Shown here: piece after piece, positions 25,737 through 35,884 of the stretch
Position numbering within the stretch: position 1 is the stretch's first letter
Layout: each line of letters begins with the position of its first letter
Source: NIOZ-UU13 sp964417935
Lineage (GTDB): Bacteria > Planctomycetota > Phycisphaerae > Sedimentisphaerales > Anaerobacaceae
DNA: 64,000 nt
Direction of reading: 5' to 3'
Assembly (NCBI GenBank): GCA_964417935.1
Contig: CAYQKF010000009.1
Span: 7,595-71,594, forward strand
Notes under the pieces: generated by a model
What the model was told of the DNA's origin: nothing
The model's input: only the letters and a program-made list of their open reading frames with translations
Databases searched by the model: none
Translations under genes and position numbers: made by a program

Positions 25737-26996
25737 ATGCTTACCAGCGAACATGCAATAGTGGAGTTTAAGGCAGGCAGGGCCATTCCCGATCGCCTGA
25801 CACAAAGTACACATCGGCATTATATGGAATATGCCGAGAAGATGCTTTACCTTTACCGCAACGGTATCGGCCAACAGCGTCGCCGGCTACATCATCAAAT
25901 TGAATCACTTTTTGCAGATGAGCCGGATTGTCCCGTTCGCCGAATTCAAGCATTTTGCAAACTACTGGATGACAAAAGCACTTTTCAGTCTGACACTAAA
26001 GGCAAAGCTGCAAAATTACGGCTGCAGATTTTCGCCGAGGCTGGGCGTTTCCATCCGCTTGTTAAGCAAGCCGATCGGCTTTTCGAACATGATGAAAAAA
26101 GGATAAAAGCACAGCTTGCAGATAAGCTTGGCTTACCATGGGACCAAATCGAACAAAGTCTCTACTCGGATGTGATAGCTTTCCAGCGGCTGCAGCAATT
26201 TGAGGCTTTCCCCAATGCTTCAGCTTTGCTGTCACGATATAATGTGGCTCAACTTCAGGCCTGTCTCTACAGGGCTGAAACTATGATAGTCTCAGCAACT
26301 GATGATTTCAAAACCATCCTTCGTTATGCCAAGCTGGCGCATCTTTTACACGATATAGTGCGTTTAGGTCCCTCAAAGTACCGTATTATCTTTTCAGGGC
26401 CTGCTTCGGTATTGCGTGAGACTCGGCGATACGGCGTCAACTTTGCCAAATTTCTTCCAGCCTTACTGGCCTGTAAAGGCTGGAAAATGACGGCATCGGT
26501 TAAAACTCCCTGGAACAAACCTGCAACACTTACCCTCTCCGACAAAGATGGTTTCACCAGCCATCTGCCATCGCCGGATGAGTTTGATTCGGCTCTGGAA
26601 GCCTCTTTGTCTAAGAAATTCGGTTCCGAACGTAATGGCTGGCAATTATTCCGCGAAGGTGAAATTCTCCATGATCGACAGAAGACTTTTGTTCCGGATT
26701 TTACTTTTCGACATGAAGATGGCACCGAGGTAGTTCTGGAAATCGTTGGTTTCTGGACACCGGAATATCTGGCACACAGGCGAAACACCTTACAGCAATT
26801 TCGGCATCACAAGATTTTAATTGCTGTTCCGGAGAAATCCCTGCGAGATGGAGCAACCATCGGGAAAAATGTGCTGGTTTACAAAACGGCCTTAAAACTC
26901 ACACCTTTAATGGAAGCTCTGGAAAGAATCCGAACTGAAAACGCAACAAAACGCATATTACCTATTCGATGTTCAAAGAAGTATAGAAAAAACTAA
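25737..26996 (+). CDS. Bax1-type nuclease (DUF790)
   Basis: A 419-residue structure-specific nuclease that partners XPB helicase. The start MLTSEHAIVEF at 25737, after CCAAGG, matches the usual DUF790 start; a TTG at 25710 would only add residues shadowing the HEPN end. The N-terminal 200 residues are helical, followed by a YRIIFSGPASVL segment typical of the family. The nuclease core reads KTFVPDFTF (Asp321), then VLEIVGFWTPEYLAHR (Glu335), the PD-(D/E)xK-like centre of Bax1, and ILIAVPEKSL. The XPB and Bax1 pair is known mainly from archaea and scattered bacteria. Confidence 0.87.
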   Translation: MLTSEHAIVEFKAGRAIPDRLTQSTHRHYMEYAEKMLYLYRNGIGQQRRRLHHQIESLFADEPDCPVRRIQAFCKLLDDKSTFQSDTKGKAAKLRLQIFAEAGRFHPLVKQADRLFEHDEKRIKAQLADKLGLPWDQIEQSLYSDVIAFQRLQQFEAFPNASALLSRYNVAQLQACLYRAETMIVSATDDFKTILRYAKLAHLLHDIVRLGPSKYRIIFSGPASVLRETRRYGVNFAKFLPALLACKGWKMTASVKTPWNKPATLTLSDKDGFTSHLPSPDEFDSALEASLSKKFGSERNGWQLFREGEILHDRQKTFVPDFTFRHEDGTEVVLEIVGFWTPEYLAHRRNTLQQFRHHKILIAVPEKSLRDGATIGKNVLVYKTALKLTPLMEALERIRTENATKRILPIRCSKKYRKN

Positions 26997-27086
26997 AATG
27001 CTCAGGAATATATATATTGATATACCCACATGTTGCAGTAAATTTTACTTCAATCGCAGTAAATAATACTGCATGGGAACTTATTT

Positions 27087-27251
27087 ATGCTTGATAAATT
27101 ATTCGGATCAAAGTTAAGGGGTAAGATACTATGCTGGCTTTTCCTGCATCCTGACGAACGTTTTTTTATCAGACAGGTGAAAAGCGGGACCGATTCGACA
27201 GTCGGCAGTGAATTGGCAATACTTAGCCCCGGCCGGACTCGTACTTCGTAG
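27087..27251 (+). pseudogene. Remnant of a winged-helix transcription-regulator-like gene
   Basis: The 54-codon frame starts MLDKLFGSKLRGKILCWLFL and HPDERFFIRQ, a pattern typical of the winged-helix domain fused to small nucleotidyltransferases, then loses the pattern after STVGSELAIL. A shift of one frame near 27225 gives AGLVLRSE, the expected continuation, so a frameshift and truncation probably occurred. It lies with other toxin-antitoxin-like genes. Not expressed as a full protein. Confidence 0.5.
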
Positions 27252-27319
27252 CGAAGTAGCGAAATGCTGCTTCGCAGAGTAGGATTGATAGCCCATTTTA
27301 AGATTTCCCTGCTGCTATA

Positions 27320-30300
27320 TTACGTGCTGCGTGCTTTGCGAATTCGGGAGTCCCGCACTGTCATTATTGCTAACACAACAACGAACCCAATATACGGAAG
27401 GAGAAACTCGACAATATTACCTTCACCGTCGGCAGAGACTGAACAGCCTCCACCACCGCCTCCGCCACCGCCGGCAATAACGGCAGCAGCGCCGCCTCCT
27501 CCGAGCAGGTAAAATGCCGTAAAGTGCGTGGTATTGAACGAAAGAGCATGCAAAGACGAAGATACCGGGATATCCTGGATACCTGTTATCCCCTGTTGAC
27601 TAAGCATCCCTGCCAGCGAGTTAAACCAGTACGGTGCCACACTATCAGAACCAGAATAAACGTATGGTATTGTGATCGTAACCGGCTGGCTAAACTGGAT
27701 TCCACTGGGACCAAAATCGTAACCGCCCAAACACGGTGCGGCAAATGCCTGCGGGTTCGCAATTTTTGTTACTGTAATAGCTACATCATACGAACATGCC
27801 CCCACAGGCACTACGATGGAGACATCGTCTATGCTGGTTATGGCTTGGGGGTCAGCTCCCACTGTTGTGCTGCTGAGAGCAGAAGCGGTAACAAGTTCCG
27901 ATGCCAGTGCAACAGGTTCTATAAAAGTACTTCCGGTGTAATAGATATCTGTGTTTGTGTTTCTGTTGTCAGCCCATATAAGATATGGATGGCTATATTC
28001 ATCTACTCCTATTACCGGTTCACCCTGGTATGTATTTGAACCACCATCACCTACGAAAACATTTGTTCCGGAACCGGCACTCAACTCAGCAAAGTACAGG
28101 TCAGTATCTGTATTCCGCCAATCCTGCCAGCAGGCAAAAACTTTTAAATTATTACCTGTTGTGCTGCCTGTGACTGCAATCGTCGGTTCCGACTGGTCGG
28201 CACCGGAGATATCATCGATAATACTACTGCCTGTCAAGGGGCTACCCGGCAAACCATTATTCGATGATGCATAGTATATGTCATTGTCGCCGGGTGTATC
28301 ATCAACCCACAATAAGTGCAGAATTGACCCTGTGGATTCGGCGGCGATCGCCGGAGTTGACTGGTTGTTCGTATTGCCGGCTATCGCCACATTTGTCCAG
28401 GGGTTATTTGAAGCCGCTCCGTAAATGTCGTTTGAGCCATTGCGCCCATCCGTCCATACCACGTAAATCTTATTGCCGGAGTCTGCCGCAACGGCTGGCT
28501 CAACCTGGTCGGAAATATCAAAGGTTATTTGCGAGACCGTTTTGTTTACAAAGCCGTCGCTCGATGTAGCTACAAAGATATCCTGATTACCTTCGCGGTC
28601 GTCCTGCCAGACAACGTGTGCATAATTCTGACCGTCAATCACTATAGCGGGGTTGACCTGATTACCACTATTCGGGTCATGAACCATTGTCTCAGTTGAC
28701 CAATTTATTCCGTCAACTGAGGTAGATACGTATATGTCCCAGTTTCCTTGCCTGTTGTCCTGCCATACAACATATAGCTTATCGTTGCTATCCAAAGCGA
28801 TTGCAGGATTGCACTGGTCGGTAGTATCGTCAGTCAGTTGAACGGTACCACCAAAGTTTTCTTGCCCTGCTGCAAGTTTGCTAACATAAATATCTCTATT
28901 ACCTATTGACCCTGCGTGCCAGGCTGTCCAGATATTGCCGCTAATGTCACACGCCGTTACGGGTCTATCGTTATTACCTAAGCCTGAATTGACCTGCTTG
29001 TTCTGGCCGAATGAATACATCTCAGTCACAAAGGAATATTGCTCGCTCATTACATTTCCGGCAAGGTCTGTAGCATTTACCGTGATAGTCACCGTCTGGT
29101 CGTAATAAAACATTTCGTTCGTCGCTTGGTAAACGAATCCATAATCAGCCTTCGTACCTAACCTTCGGCAATCACCATACGGGCTGGTATAGTAGTCCGT
29201 ATCACCGAAGTAGACGGTATTGTTGTTGGGATTGCTGTTGACCTTGACCTTAATTTTTACTGATTTGGCATTAACACCTTTTCCGGCATCGGCAATATTT
29301 AGAGTTATCAGATTGTTCAAAGGCACTTGTATCGAGCCGGCAGTTGGTGATAAATTGGTGACAGTCGGTGCTAGACTATCAACGTCAACAGTTATAGTAA
29401 CCATCTGAGAATCCTGAGCTTGACCATCGCTTGCAATAAAAGTAACGTCGTAACTGCCCCCCTGGCTCTGGCTCGGCGTCCAATCAAAGTCCTGGCCGGT
29501 AAATGTCGCACCACTGGGCATAGTACCCACTGAATATGTTATCGGGTCCCCATCAAGGTCAGTGGCATCTATCGTAAAAATTAAAGGGTCATCTGCCCAA
29601 ATCGACTTATTATCTATGGCAGTGAACACAGGGGCTCGGTTCACGTTGATTACCGTTATAGTTATTGCCTCAGAATCCTGGGCCTGACCATCGCTTGCGA
29701 TAAAAGTTACCTCGTAGTCGCCCTGTTGGTCATAACTCGGTGTCCAGGCCAACGCCTGGCTGACAAATGCGGCTCCGGCAGGTAAACCAGTTACAGAGTA
29801 TGCTAATGCCTGGCCATCAGGATCGGTCGCATTCACCGAGATGCTCAGAAGGGCGTTTTCGTCAACCGACTGACCACCAATTGCGCTGAGAATCGGCGGT
29901 CGGTTTACAGTAATTGCGATATCCTTTCCTGTTGTATTTGTTCCATCTGATACATCTACGTGTAAGGTATGACTTCCTCCATCATTATCTGTGGTGGTAT
30001 ATGGTAAAGACGTAAGCCAGCCTGAGTATGTGTAGGTTAAAGGATCTCCTTCAGGGTCTGTGGCGAGTTCTATTTCGGCGGTGGTTATGGTTTCACCTAC
30101 TTGTTTGGTTGGAAGGGTATTAGGTATGGCCGATATATCAGGGGGTAGATTACTAGTACTAGCTAATGTTGTGGCTTGGGCAACATTACTTCTTGCTGAC
30201 TCTAAGGATGCACCATTTACTGCTGAGACTTCATAGGTATAGGTGGTTTCGGCTATAAGGCCAATATTTGAGTAAGAGGTAGTTGTTGAAGTGCCAATTT

Positions 30301-32926
30301 GAGTACCGCCTCTGTAGATGTTGTAACGGCTTATCCCAGATTCAGGATCAGTAGATGCCTGCCAGGTTAAGTCTATCTGAGTCTGGCTTATTGGTTGTGC
30401 TGTCAGGCTCTGAGGTATAGAAGGAGCCGTAGTGTCTGGTGTTGTGCCTTCGTTATAAAGATAAAGGTCGAGTATTTCGCTAGCGGTCAAAGCTCGGTTG
30501 TAGATATGTACTTCATCAATCGTGCCCTTGGCGGCTCTGGAAACGCTACTTATTTGAGCCATAGGGCAAGAGATGGAAGCGGCGATCGTCTCCGCTAAGG
30601 TTCCATCTACGTATAGCACCACCTGAGTCTGGGTTCCCACAAAAACCAAATGAGCCCAAATATTTATGGGAGCTTCGTAGTTGAAAGTATAATCGTCTAC
30701 ACCATAGGCGGTTACACCCACTTTATCTGTATCTGGAAACTGCTCAAGTTTTAGCGAATAATTGGATGAATCAAGCAAGGCCGCGTTACTGTTCGAAGAG
30801 TCTTCTCTTTTCACCCAAAACGATGCGGCCCAGGGGTAAGCAACATCCTGGGCTCCTATGTCAACGTAGTTGTTTGTGCCATCAAAGCGCAACGCACTCC
30901 CAATCTTGCCAGTGGTCCAGGTTGGTCCATTTACCAAGGTTCCTGTATTGCCCGCACCTGATGAATCTTGAGCCGTGGTTCCATTTCCCTCATCAAATTT
31001 CCAGTAGCCAACTAAGCCTTGGTTGTATTGATAGTCTATTTCGGTTTGACCCATTGGGTTTCCGGCAAGATCTTGGATATCGACCACGGTCAAGGTATAG
31101 GTTAAGCCTTCTGTATGGGCTGAAGTTGTTAGAGTGACTGTATTAGTAGAAAGAGAAGCTGCAGTTATGGATACTCCATTAATACTGTAGTTACTTATCT
31201 GTTCTGCTGATATTGTATCTAATGATTCACTGAAAATAATGACAATCGAGGTCTCAGAGGCACCGACTGATACAATAGATGGGGGAGTAGTATCCGAGAA
31301 GGTTAAGGTTGTAGCTTGGGCAGTATTACTTAGTCCTGATTCTAATCCTTGCCCGTTTACTGCTGAAACCTCATAAGAGTACGGTGTCCCACCATTGAGG
31401 CCTGTGTTTGAGTAGAACGTAGAAATTGAGGTGTCAATCTGGCTGACAGCCCTATATATCTTATAGTAGCTTACCCCAGATTCAGGGTCGGTAGATGCAT
31501 CCCAGGATAAATTTATCTGGGATTCACTTGCTGGAGTGGCAGTGAGATTCTGCGGGACAGAGGGAGGTGTAGGGTCAGGAGGACCTGACACGTATTCATA
31601 GCAGCCAGCATCCGGGAAAGCATCCCGCGGATTGCCGAGTATGTCAGTGGTTGGCCCATGGCCAGGGTCCCCAAAATCAATTGCTCGACATCCCTCTTTT
31701 AGCCTGAAATCATAATTAGCGGGGTCTACAAACAGCTCTGGTTCAATTGCATTATGAGTAGCTTCCCAATCGCCAAGCCAGTCATATCCATAACTATGGG
31801 GTTCTGTGTTCCCAATAATAGTACTCCCATATTTAACATAAATATTATAATCATGATAATCTTCTCCAGCATAAACACCATAACCACAAATAAAAATGTT
31901 GTTATAAACATCAATATCAATTGAACCAACTGCGACTCGCTGAACAGTACCAGCCCCAACTATAGTGTTATTTCTAATAGTAATACGCTCACCAGTGCCA
32001 AAATTTATTTCTGAACCAATGTTGTTATATATCAGGTTGTTTTCAATTAATACATCATATGACCATGAAGTCCCGGCTAGGAATATTCCTTGGGTAGAGA
32101 GATCATGGAATGTATTGCCTCTAATAATGGAATTCGTTAAGACAGCAAATATCCCATCTGGATGTTCACCCAGGCCAGGTCGATTAGTATGATGGATATG
32201 ATTGTTCTCAATAAGAATATTCTCGCCTATTATATGGATGTGATGCTCGCCTATGTTATAAATTTCGCAGTCAGTTATTACCAAATTATTGCCATAGGTG
32301 TAAAAACACCGAAAGTAGTTGTGTATATTACAATTCTCAAATTTAATATCATTACTTCTATCACCTGAAGGCAAATAAATACCATAATTCTCAAAAGAAG
32401 TTGGACCAACTATTTCGCAATTTTTAAATCGAACACCAACACATCTTTTCAAGTCAATCCCATCACTTCCACTTATTGTAATACCATCAAAAATATAAGG
32501 GGTATAATAGTTATTGGCTGTACCACCAAGATAAACCCTTGTAAAAACAGGCTCACACCCTACATCTGCCTTAAAAGTAATAAACTCTGTGCTTGGAGGC
32601 AGAGGTTCAGTCATACTGTCAGTATAAACAGGGAAACTGATTGGATTGTAAACATCTCCATAATTACCATTACGCAACATCACAGTATCGCCATAAGTGG
32701 ACACTTGAAATCCCTTGGTTGCGGTCTTCCACGGCTCTGCACTTGTGCCAGGATCGGTATCATTGCCATTAACGGGATCGATGTAATAAGTGGCTGCGCT
32801 TGCCGTGTTAATTGCAGCGGTAAGGTAAAATAGGCCGCTAATTAGCAGACACCATACACGAACCACCTGTGACGGCTTGTGAAACAAACAGTATACTGGT
32901 CTAAATGTCTTTATTATATTTACCAT
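27320..32926 (-). CDS. Giant multidomain surface protein with C-terminal sorting-type anchor
   Basis: About 1868 residues, starting at ATG 32926 after GAGGGG. Order: a signal peptide (hydrophobic LISGLFYLTAAI, cleavage near ASAA); a parallel beta-helix (about 100-350, many IxNNxI turns); a fibronectin-III domain (about 455-541); an SbsA-like Ig domain; a LamG domain (about 637-824, starting VGYWKFDEGNG); a second fibronectin-III domain; three putative-Ig or cadherin-like domains (DPxGDPLTY, DPDGQALAY, DLDGDPITY); and a propeller of repeats ending DNR/DGR-x-G-x-x-DIY. The C-terminus is Gly-rich (about 18 Gly), then CSVSADGEG, a hydrophobic helix LLPYIGFVVVLAIM and RDSRIRK. That three-part tail resembles MYXO/JDVT-type CTERM signals. 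It is divergent from the epsI cluster, so it is likely a client of the exosortase encoded here. Confidence 0.8.
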   Translation of the reverse strand: MVNIIKTFRPVYCLFHKPSQVVRVWCLLISGLFYLTAAINTASAATYYIDPVNGNDTDPGTSAEPWKTATKGFQVSTYGDTVMLRNGNYGDVYNPISFPVYTDSMTEPLPPSTEFITFKADVGCEPVFTRVYLGGTANNYYTPYIFDGITISGSDGIDLKRCVGVRFKNCEIVGPTSFENYGIYLPSGDRSNDIKFENCNIHNYFRCFYTYGNNLVITDCEIYNIGEHHIHIIGENILIENNHIHHTNRPGLGEHPDGIFAVLTNSIIRGNTFHDLSTQGIFLAGTSWSYDVLIENNLIYNNIGSEINFGTGERITIRNNTIVGAGTVQRVAVGSIDIDVYNNIFICGYGVYAGEDYHDYNIYVKYGSTIIGNTEPHSYGYDWLGDWEATHNAIEPELFVDPANYDFRLKEGCRAIDFGDPGHGPTTDILGNPRDAFPDAGCYEYVSGPPDPTPPSVPQNLTATPASESQINLSWDASTDPESGVSYYKIYRAVSQIDTSISTFYSNTGLNGGTPYSYEVSAVNGQGLESGLSNTAQATTLTFSDTTPPSIVSVGASETSIVIIFSESLDTISAEQISNYSINGVSITAASLSTNTVTLTTSAHTEGLTYTLTVVDIQDLAGNPMGQTEIDYQYNQGLVGYWKFDEGNGTTAQDSSGAGNTGTLVNGPTWTTGKIGSALRFDGTNNYVDIGAQDVAYPWAASFWVKREDSSNSNAALLDSSNYSLKLEQFPDTDKVGVTAYGVDDYTFNYEAPINIWAHLVFVGTQTQVVLYVDGTLAETIAASISCPMAQISSVSRAAKGTIDEVHIYNRALTASEILDLYLYNEGTTPDTTAPSIPQSLTAQPISQTQIDLTWQASTDPESGISRYNIYRGGTQIGTSTTTSYSNIGLIAETTYTYEVSAVNGASLESARSNVAQATTLASTSNLPPDISAIPNTLPTKQVGETITTAEIELATDPEGDPLTYTYSGWLTSLPYTTTDNDGGSHTLHVDVSDGTNTTGKDIAITVNRPPILSAIGGQSVDENALLSISVNATDPDGQALAYSVTGLPAGAAFVSQALAWTPSYDQQGDYEVTFIASDGQAQDSEAITITVINVNRAPVFTAIDNKSIWADDPLIFTIDATDLDGDPITYSVGTMPSGATFTGQDFDWTPSQSQGGSYDVTFIASDGQAQDSQMVTITVDVDSLAPTVTNLSPTAGSIQVPLNNLITLNIADAGKGVNAKSVKIKVKVNSNPNNNTVYFGDTDYYTSPYGDCRRLGTKADYGFVYQATNEMFYYDQTVTITVNATDLAGNVMSEQYSFVTEMYSFGQNKQVNSGLGNNDRPVTACDISGNIWTAWHAGSIGNRDIYVSKLAAGQENFGGTVQLTDDTTDQCNPAIALDSNDKLYVVWQDNRQGNWDIYVSTSVDGINWSTETMVHDPNSGNQVNPAIVIDGQNYAHVVWQDDREGNQDIFVATSSDGFVNKTVSQITFDISDQVEPAVAADSGNKIYVVWTDGRNGSNDIYGAASNNPWTNVAIAGNTNNQSTPAIAAESTGSILHLLWVDDTPGDNDIYYASSNNGLPGSPLTGSSIIDDISGADQSEPTIAVTGSTTGNNLKVFACWQDWRNTDTDLYFAELSAGSGTNVFVGDGGSNTYQGEPVIGVDEYSHPYLIWADNRNTNTDIYYTGSTFIEPVALASELVTASALSSTTVGADPQAITSIDDVSIVVPVGACSYDVAITVTKIANPQAFAAPCLGGYDFGPSGIQFSQPVTITIPYVYSGSDSVAPYWFNSLAGMLSQQGITGIQDIPVSSSLHALSFNTTHFTAFYLLGGGGAAAVIAGGGGGGGGGCSVSADGEGNIVEFLLPYIGFVVVLAIMTVRDSRIRKARST

Positions 32927-33175
32927 GACTTCAACCCCTCTAAGAGAAAAACCTTCTGAGTCATTTTCTCTACTATAAATTGTAAGAATAAATTCCGGCA
33001 AAGGCAAACACAAGTTTATAATTAATTCTGGGAACCACGGGGAATTTTTATCGGAATTTATGAAATTACCTCCATACACAATATACTGTAAAAAATGTGC
33101 AATATGGCTAACTATCCCATTATTATCGGAATCTATCCAAAAGACTATTGTTTTTTATTTTTTTGGTCTATTGAC

Positions 33176-33205
33176 TTGACGAAACACCTTTATGTATGGT
33201 ATAAT
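33176..33205 (+). promoter_or_regulatory. Consensus-like sigma-70 promoter of the polysaccharide cluster
   Basis: TTGACG (33176-33181) and a perfect TATAAT (33200-33205), 18 nt apart, give a transcript start near 33212 and a leader of about 110 nt before epsI. The leader contains an unused strong ribosome-site-like AAGGAGG (33234-33240). It is the clearest promoter in the window. Confidence 0.75.
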
Positions 33206-33322
33206 ATTGCACTTTAACTAGTTAGCGGCCTCAAGGAGGAGGCATTCCACAGTTAGCAGAGAGCAGTGTGCCATTGTGGCGCGACGTAGCGTTTCTTTTT
33301 TTTGTAGCTTTAGAATACTACT

Positions 33323-34105
33323 TTGAGGCTATATCCTTTGAAGTATCCGATTGGAAATAACTATTCGGTGCGAGCAGCAGCAGGTAAAACGCCAGCGTGG
33401 TTCATTTGGATTTTGGCCGTTGTGCTTTTGGTATCTGCCGGCGTAACTTACCGTGTTCTGGCATCTCATCTGCAGCTTGTTGTTGGTTCACCCATTATAC
33501 TGCCCGTATCACTGAGTACTTTCCCTACACAAATTAGTAATTGGGTCGGCGAGCAATTACACATTCCTACTACTACAAGAGAATATATGGAGAAGAATTT
33601 TGCCGATGATTTCTTGAGTCGTCGATACAGCAATAACACCGGTAACGATTGGGCGGATCTTTACGTGGTATATTGTTCGTCCAAACCCGCAGGTATATTG
33701 GGTCACCAACCCCGTGTGTGCTACCCCGGACATGGCTGGATCCATGATGGTACCGAACTATCGAACTTCATCTCGCGAGATGGGCGACGAGTACCTTGTC
33801 TGATACATCGTTTCCACAAGCCTGCGCCGATACACGATCAAATAGTCATCTTAAACTTCTACATCTTGAACGGTCGATTCACTACTGACGAAAGCGATTT
33901 TTCTGGGCTTTTGGGTCGAAGGCCTAATATCGCCGGTGACCTGGCTCGATACGTGGCACAGGTTCAGATAAGCTCGGTTCTTGAGAATTCGGTTCGAACG
34001 ATGGCAAAGGATATAACAGACTTGATTCTGGATTACTTCCCTGATGAGAACGGCAAGGTCCGGGCAGTTGAGTATAACAACCTCAAAGATGGTGTTTTGA
34101 AATAG
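33323..34105 (+). CDS. epsI: EpsI-family exosortase-associated protein
   Basis: A 260-residue periplasmic protein with an N-terminal membrane segment (PAWFIWILAVVLLVSAGVTY). The diagnostic EpsI pattern follows: LPVSLSTFPTQISNWVGEQL, YVVYCSSKP with GILGHQPRVCYPGHGW, and LNFYILNGR. EpsI accompanies exosortases and EPS loci and is sometimes fused to the exosortase; its biochemical role is not settled. Here it sits about 19 kb from the exosortase gene but in the same plus-strand series. The TTG start at 33323 has no ribosome site; GTG 33368 is an alternative. Confidence 0.82.
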   Translation: MRLYPLKYPIGNNYSVRAAAGKTPAWFIWILAVVLLVSAGVTYRVLASHLQLVVGSPIILPVSLSTFPTQISNWVGEQLHIPTTTREYMEKNFADDFLSRRYSNNTGNDWADLYVVYCSSKPAGILGHQPRVCYPGHGWIHDGTELSNFISRDGRRVPCLIHRFHKPAPIHDQIVILNFYILNGRFTTDESDFSGLLGRRPNIAGDLARYVAQVQISSVLENSVRTMAKDITDLILDYFPDENGKVRAVEYNNLKDGVLK

Positions 34106-34208
34106 ACCAGCCCGATGCCGGTGAAAACCGGGATCGGGATTGTTACATAAGTTATGTTATTACAGTAAGTTGCATCGATTTTTGCAATGCAACCGACAGG
34201 AACGGAGT

Positions 34209-35780
34209 GTGTCTGTAGATAACAGAAAAGGACCAGAGGTGCAGAAGGCTGTTGTGAAAAAGTCATCCCTTAAGGTAAATGCGGTTAGTAATTGGGGTCC
34301 GCTTGGTGTAAATTTCATTATCGGGTTCTTACTTACACCTTACCTAATCGCTCATCTCGGTAAGGGAAATTATGGCATATGGGTTCTGGTGGGGTCACTT
34401 CTGGGTTATTATGGTTTGCTTCGATTAGGTGTTGGCGCGGGCATAATGCGCTACGTCCCTTTCCACCTAGGCCGGGATGATAGCAGATCAACCAGTGAAA
34501 TCGTCAGCACCGGCTTGGCGATATTCTTGTTGGTTGGGCTCGTTATTTTGGGGATCTCTCTGCTGGCGGCTGAGCCAATTGCACAATTTTACAAGGGTGG
34601 ACCAGAATTAGCCTCCCTTGTTCGGATATTAGGTACAGCTGCCGCCTTTGGGTGTCCAATGTATATACTCGATGCCTGCATCCGCTCACATGAGCATTGG
34701 ATTGCAGCGAATTTCGTAACCATAGCAAGTGCCGTCGCTCGTGCTCTCGGTCTCGCAGGCTGTGTGTATTTCGGTTATACCATTATTGAGATGGGATATG
34801 TTGTGTTGGCAGTGACGGCGTTTTCAATGGCCTTAATGTGCGTCGTATTTGTGCAATCTTGTCCAGGAATACACCTGCGAGCCTCGCTGGTTAGGCTCTC
34901 AAGCGCACGAACTCTGATATCATTCGGCATACTGACAACTATTATCACTTTGGCATATACGCTCACTTTGCAAGGACATGGTTTAATTATTGGAAAACTA
35001 ATATCGCTGGAAGCTGTCGCTATTTACGCCATTCCTGCTATTCTCATTCGAAATGTTCACGGTTTATTGGTAGCACCAGCTCGCGTTTTCTGGCCTCGGT
35101 TCGCCTATCTCGATGGGGGAAACCACTCTGCGGAAATTGTTTCTTTATTCCTCCGTGGAACCAGGTTCACCGCTATTTTCGCTTCCGGAATTATGTTTAT
35201 GATTTTTGCACTGGGACCATCTTTTATTAGCCTTTGGATTGAGGGCGATTTTCGAGCTGCTTATCCGGTCTTGTTGTTATTGGCAGCAGGGTATCTCGTT
35301 GAGTGTTCACAGGCAATTATGGGTCCTTTCCTGGGAGGGACTGGGCGTCAGGGAGCACACGCAATATTTGCTGCAACTGAGGGCGTAATTGGAACTGTGC
35401 TAAGTATATTACTAACCTGGCAATTAGGACTGGTGGGGGCGGCTCTTGGTTTTGTGATTGCCATAGTATTAATACGTGGCTTGGCATGCCCGTGGTATGT
35501 TTGTCGCTTGTCCGGGATAAATGTCTTACGATATTACGTTAGTTGTCTCTTGCGACCCTGGCTTGTTCTGGGAACATTAACGTTGGGTGTCTATAAAATG
35601 GGCATATTAGAATTTGTAAACAACTGGTTATCTTTAATATCTGCTGCCGTTATAGCTAGTATCGTGTATTTGCTTTGCACTTACTTGTTAGTAATGCGAC
35701 CTGATGAGAGGATGAATTTGAAGAGTTATATAGGCAGGAGAATCAAGTGGGTGAATGTCGGCGATGATCTGGTGGAATAG
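34209..35780 (+). CDS. Polysaccharide flippase (MOP superfamily, Wzx-like)
   Basis: About 523 residues with some fourteen hydrophobic helices. The opening WGPLGVNFIIGFLLTPYLIA and LGKGNYGIWVLVGSLLGYYGLLRLGVG is the usual first pair of helices in Wzx/RfbX flippases. It moves lipid-linked repeat units across the inner membrane. I start at GTG 34209, with AGGAA at the right distance; a TTG at 34140 would extend the frame by 23 residues without support. It lies 103 nt after epsI and ahead of the glycosyltransferases that make its substrate. Confidence 0.85.
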   Translation: MSVDNRKGPEVQKAVVKKSSLKVNAVSNWGPLGVNFIIGFLLTPYLIAHLGKGNYGIWVLVGSLLGYYGLLRLGVGAGIMRYVPFHLGRDDSRSTSEIVSTGLAIFLLVGLVILGISLLAAEPIAQFYKGGPELASLVRILGTAAAFGCPMYILDACIRSHEHWIAANFVTIASAVARALGLAGCVYFGYTIIEMGYVVLAVTAFSMALMCVVFVQSCPGIHLRASLVRLSSARTLISFGILTTIITLAYTLTLQGHGLIIGKLISLEAVAIYAIPAILIRNVHGLLVAPARVFWPRFAYLDGGNHSAEIVSLFLRGTRFTAIFASGIMFMIFALGPSFISLWIEGDFRAAYPVLLLLAAGYLVECSQAIMGPFLGGTGRQGAHAIFAATEGVIGTVLSILLTWQLGLVGAALGFVIAIVLIRGLACPWYVCRLSGINVLRYYVSCLLRPWLVLGTLTLGVYKMGILEFVNNWLSLISAAVIASIVYLLCTYLLVMRPDERMNLKSYIGRRIKWVNVGDDLVE

Positions 35781-35884
35781 GCGCGTGGAAACCGGCGAAC
35801 GTATAGGTACTGTACTGGCGTGTTGATTTCTCGTTGGTTAGGAAGACTAAATTGTAGAAATTTCGCATTAAGGAATCCCTAAAT

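Noticed and set aside
33272..33361. Short leader peptide gene in the epsI leader, starting near a GTG behind AAGGAGG
   Set aside because: The strong ribosome-site-like motif is too far from any ATG/GTG/TTG for a normal start, and the peptide resembles nothing known to me. An attenuation peptide cannot be excluded.
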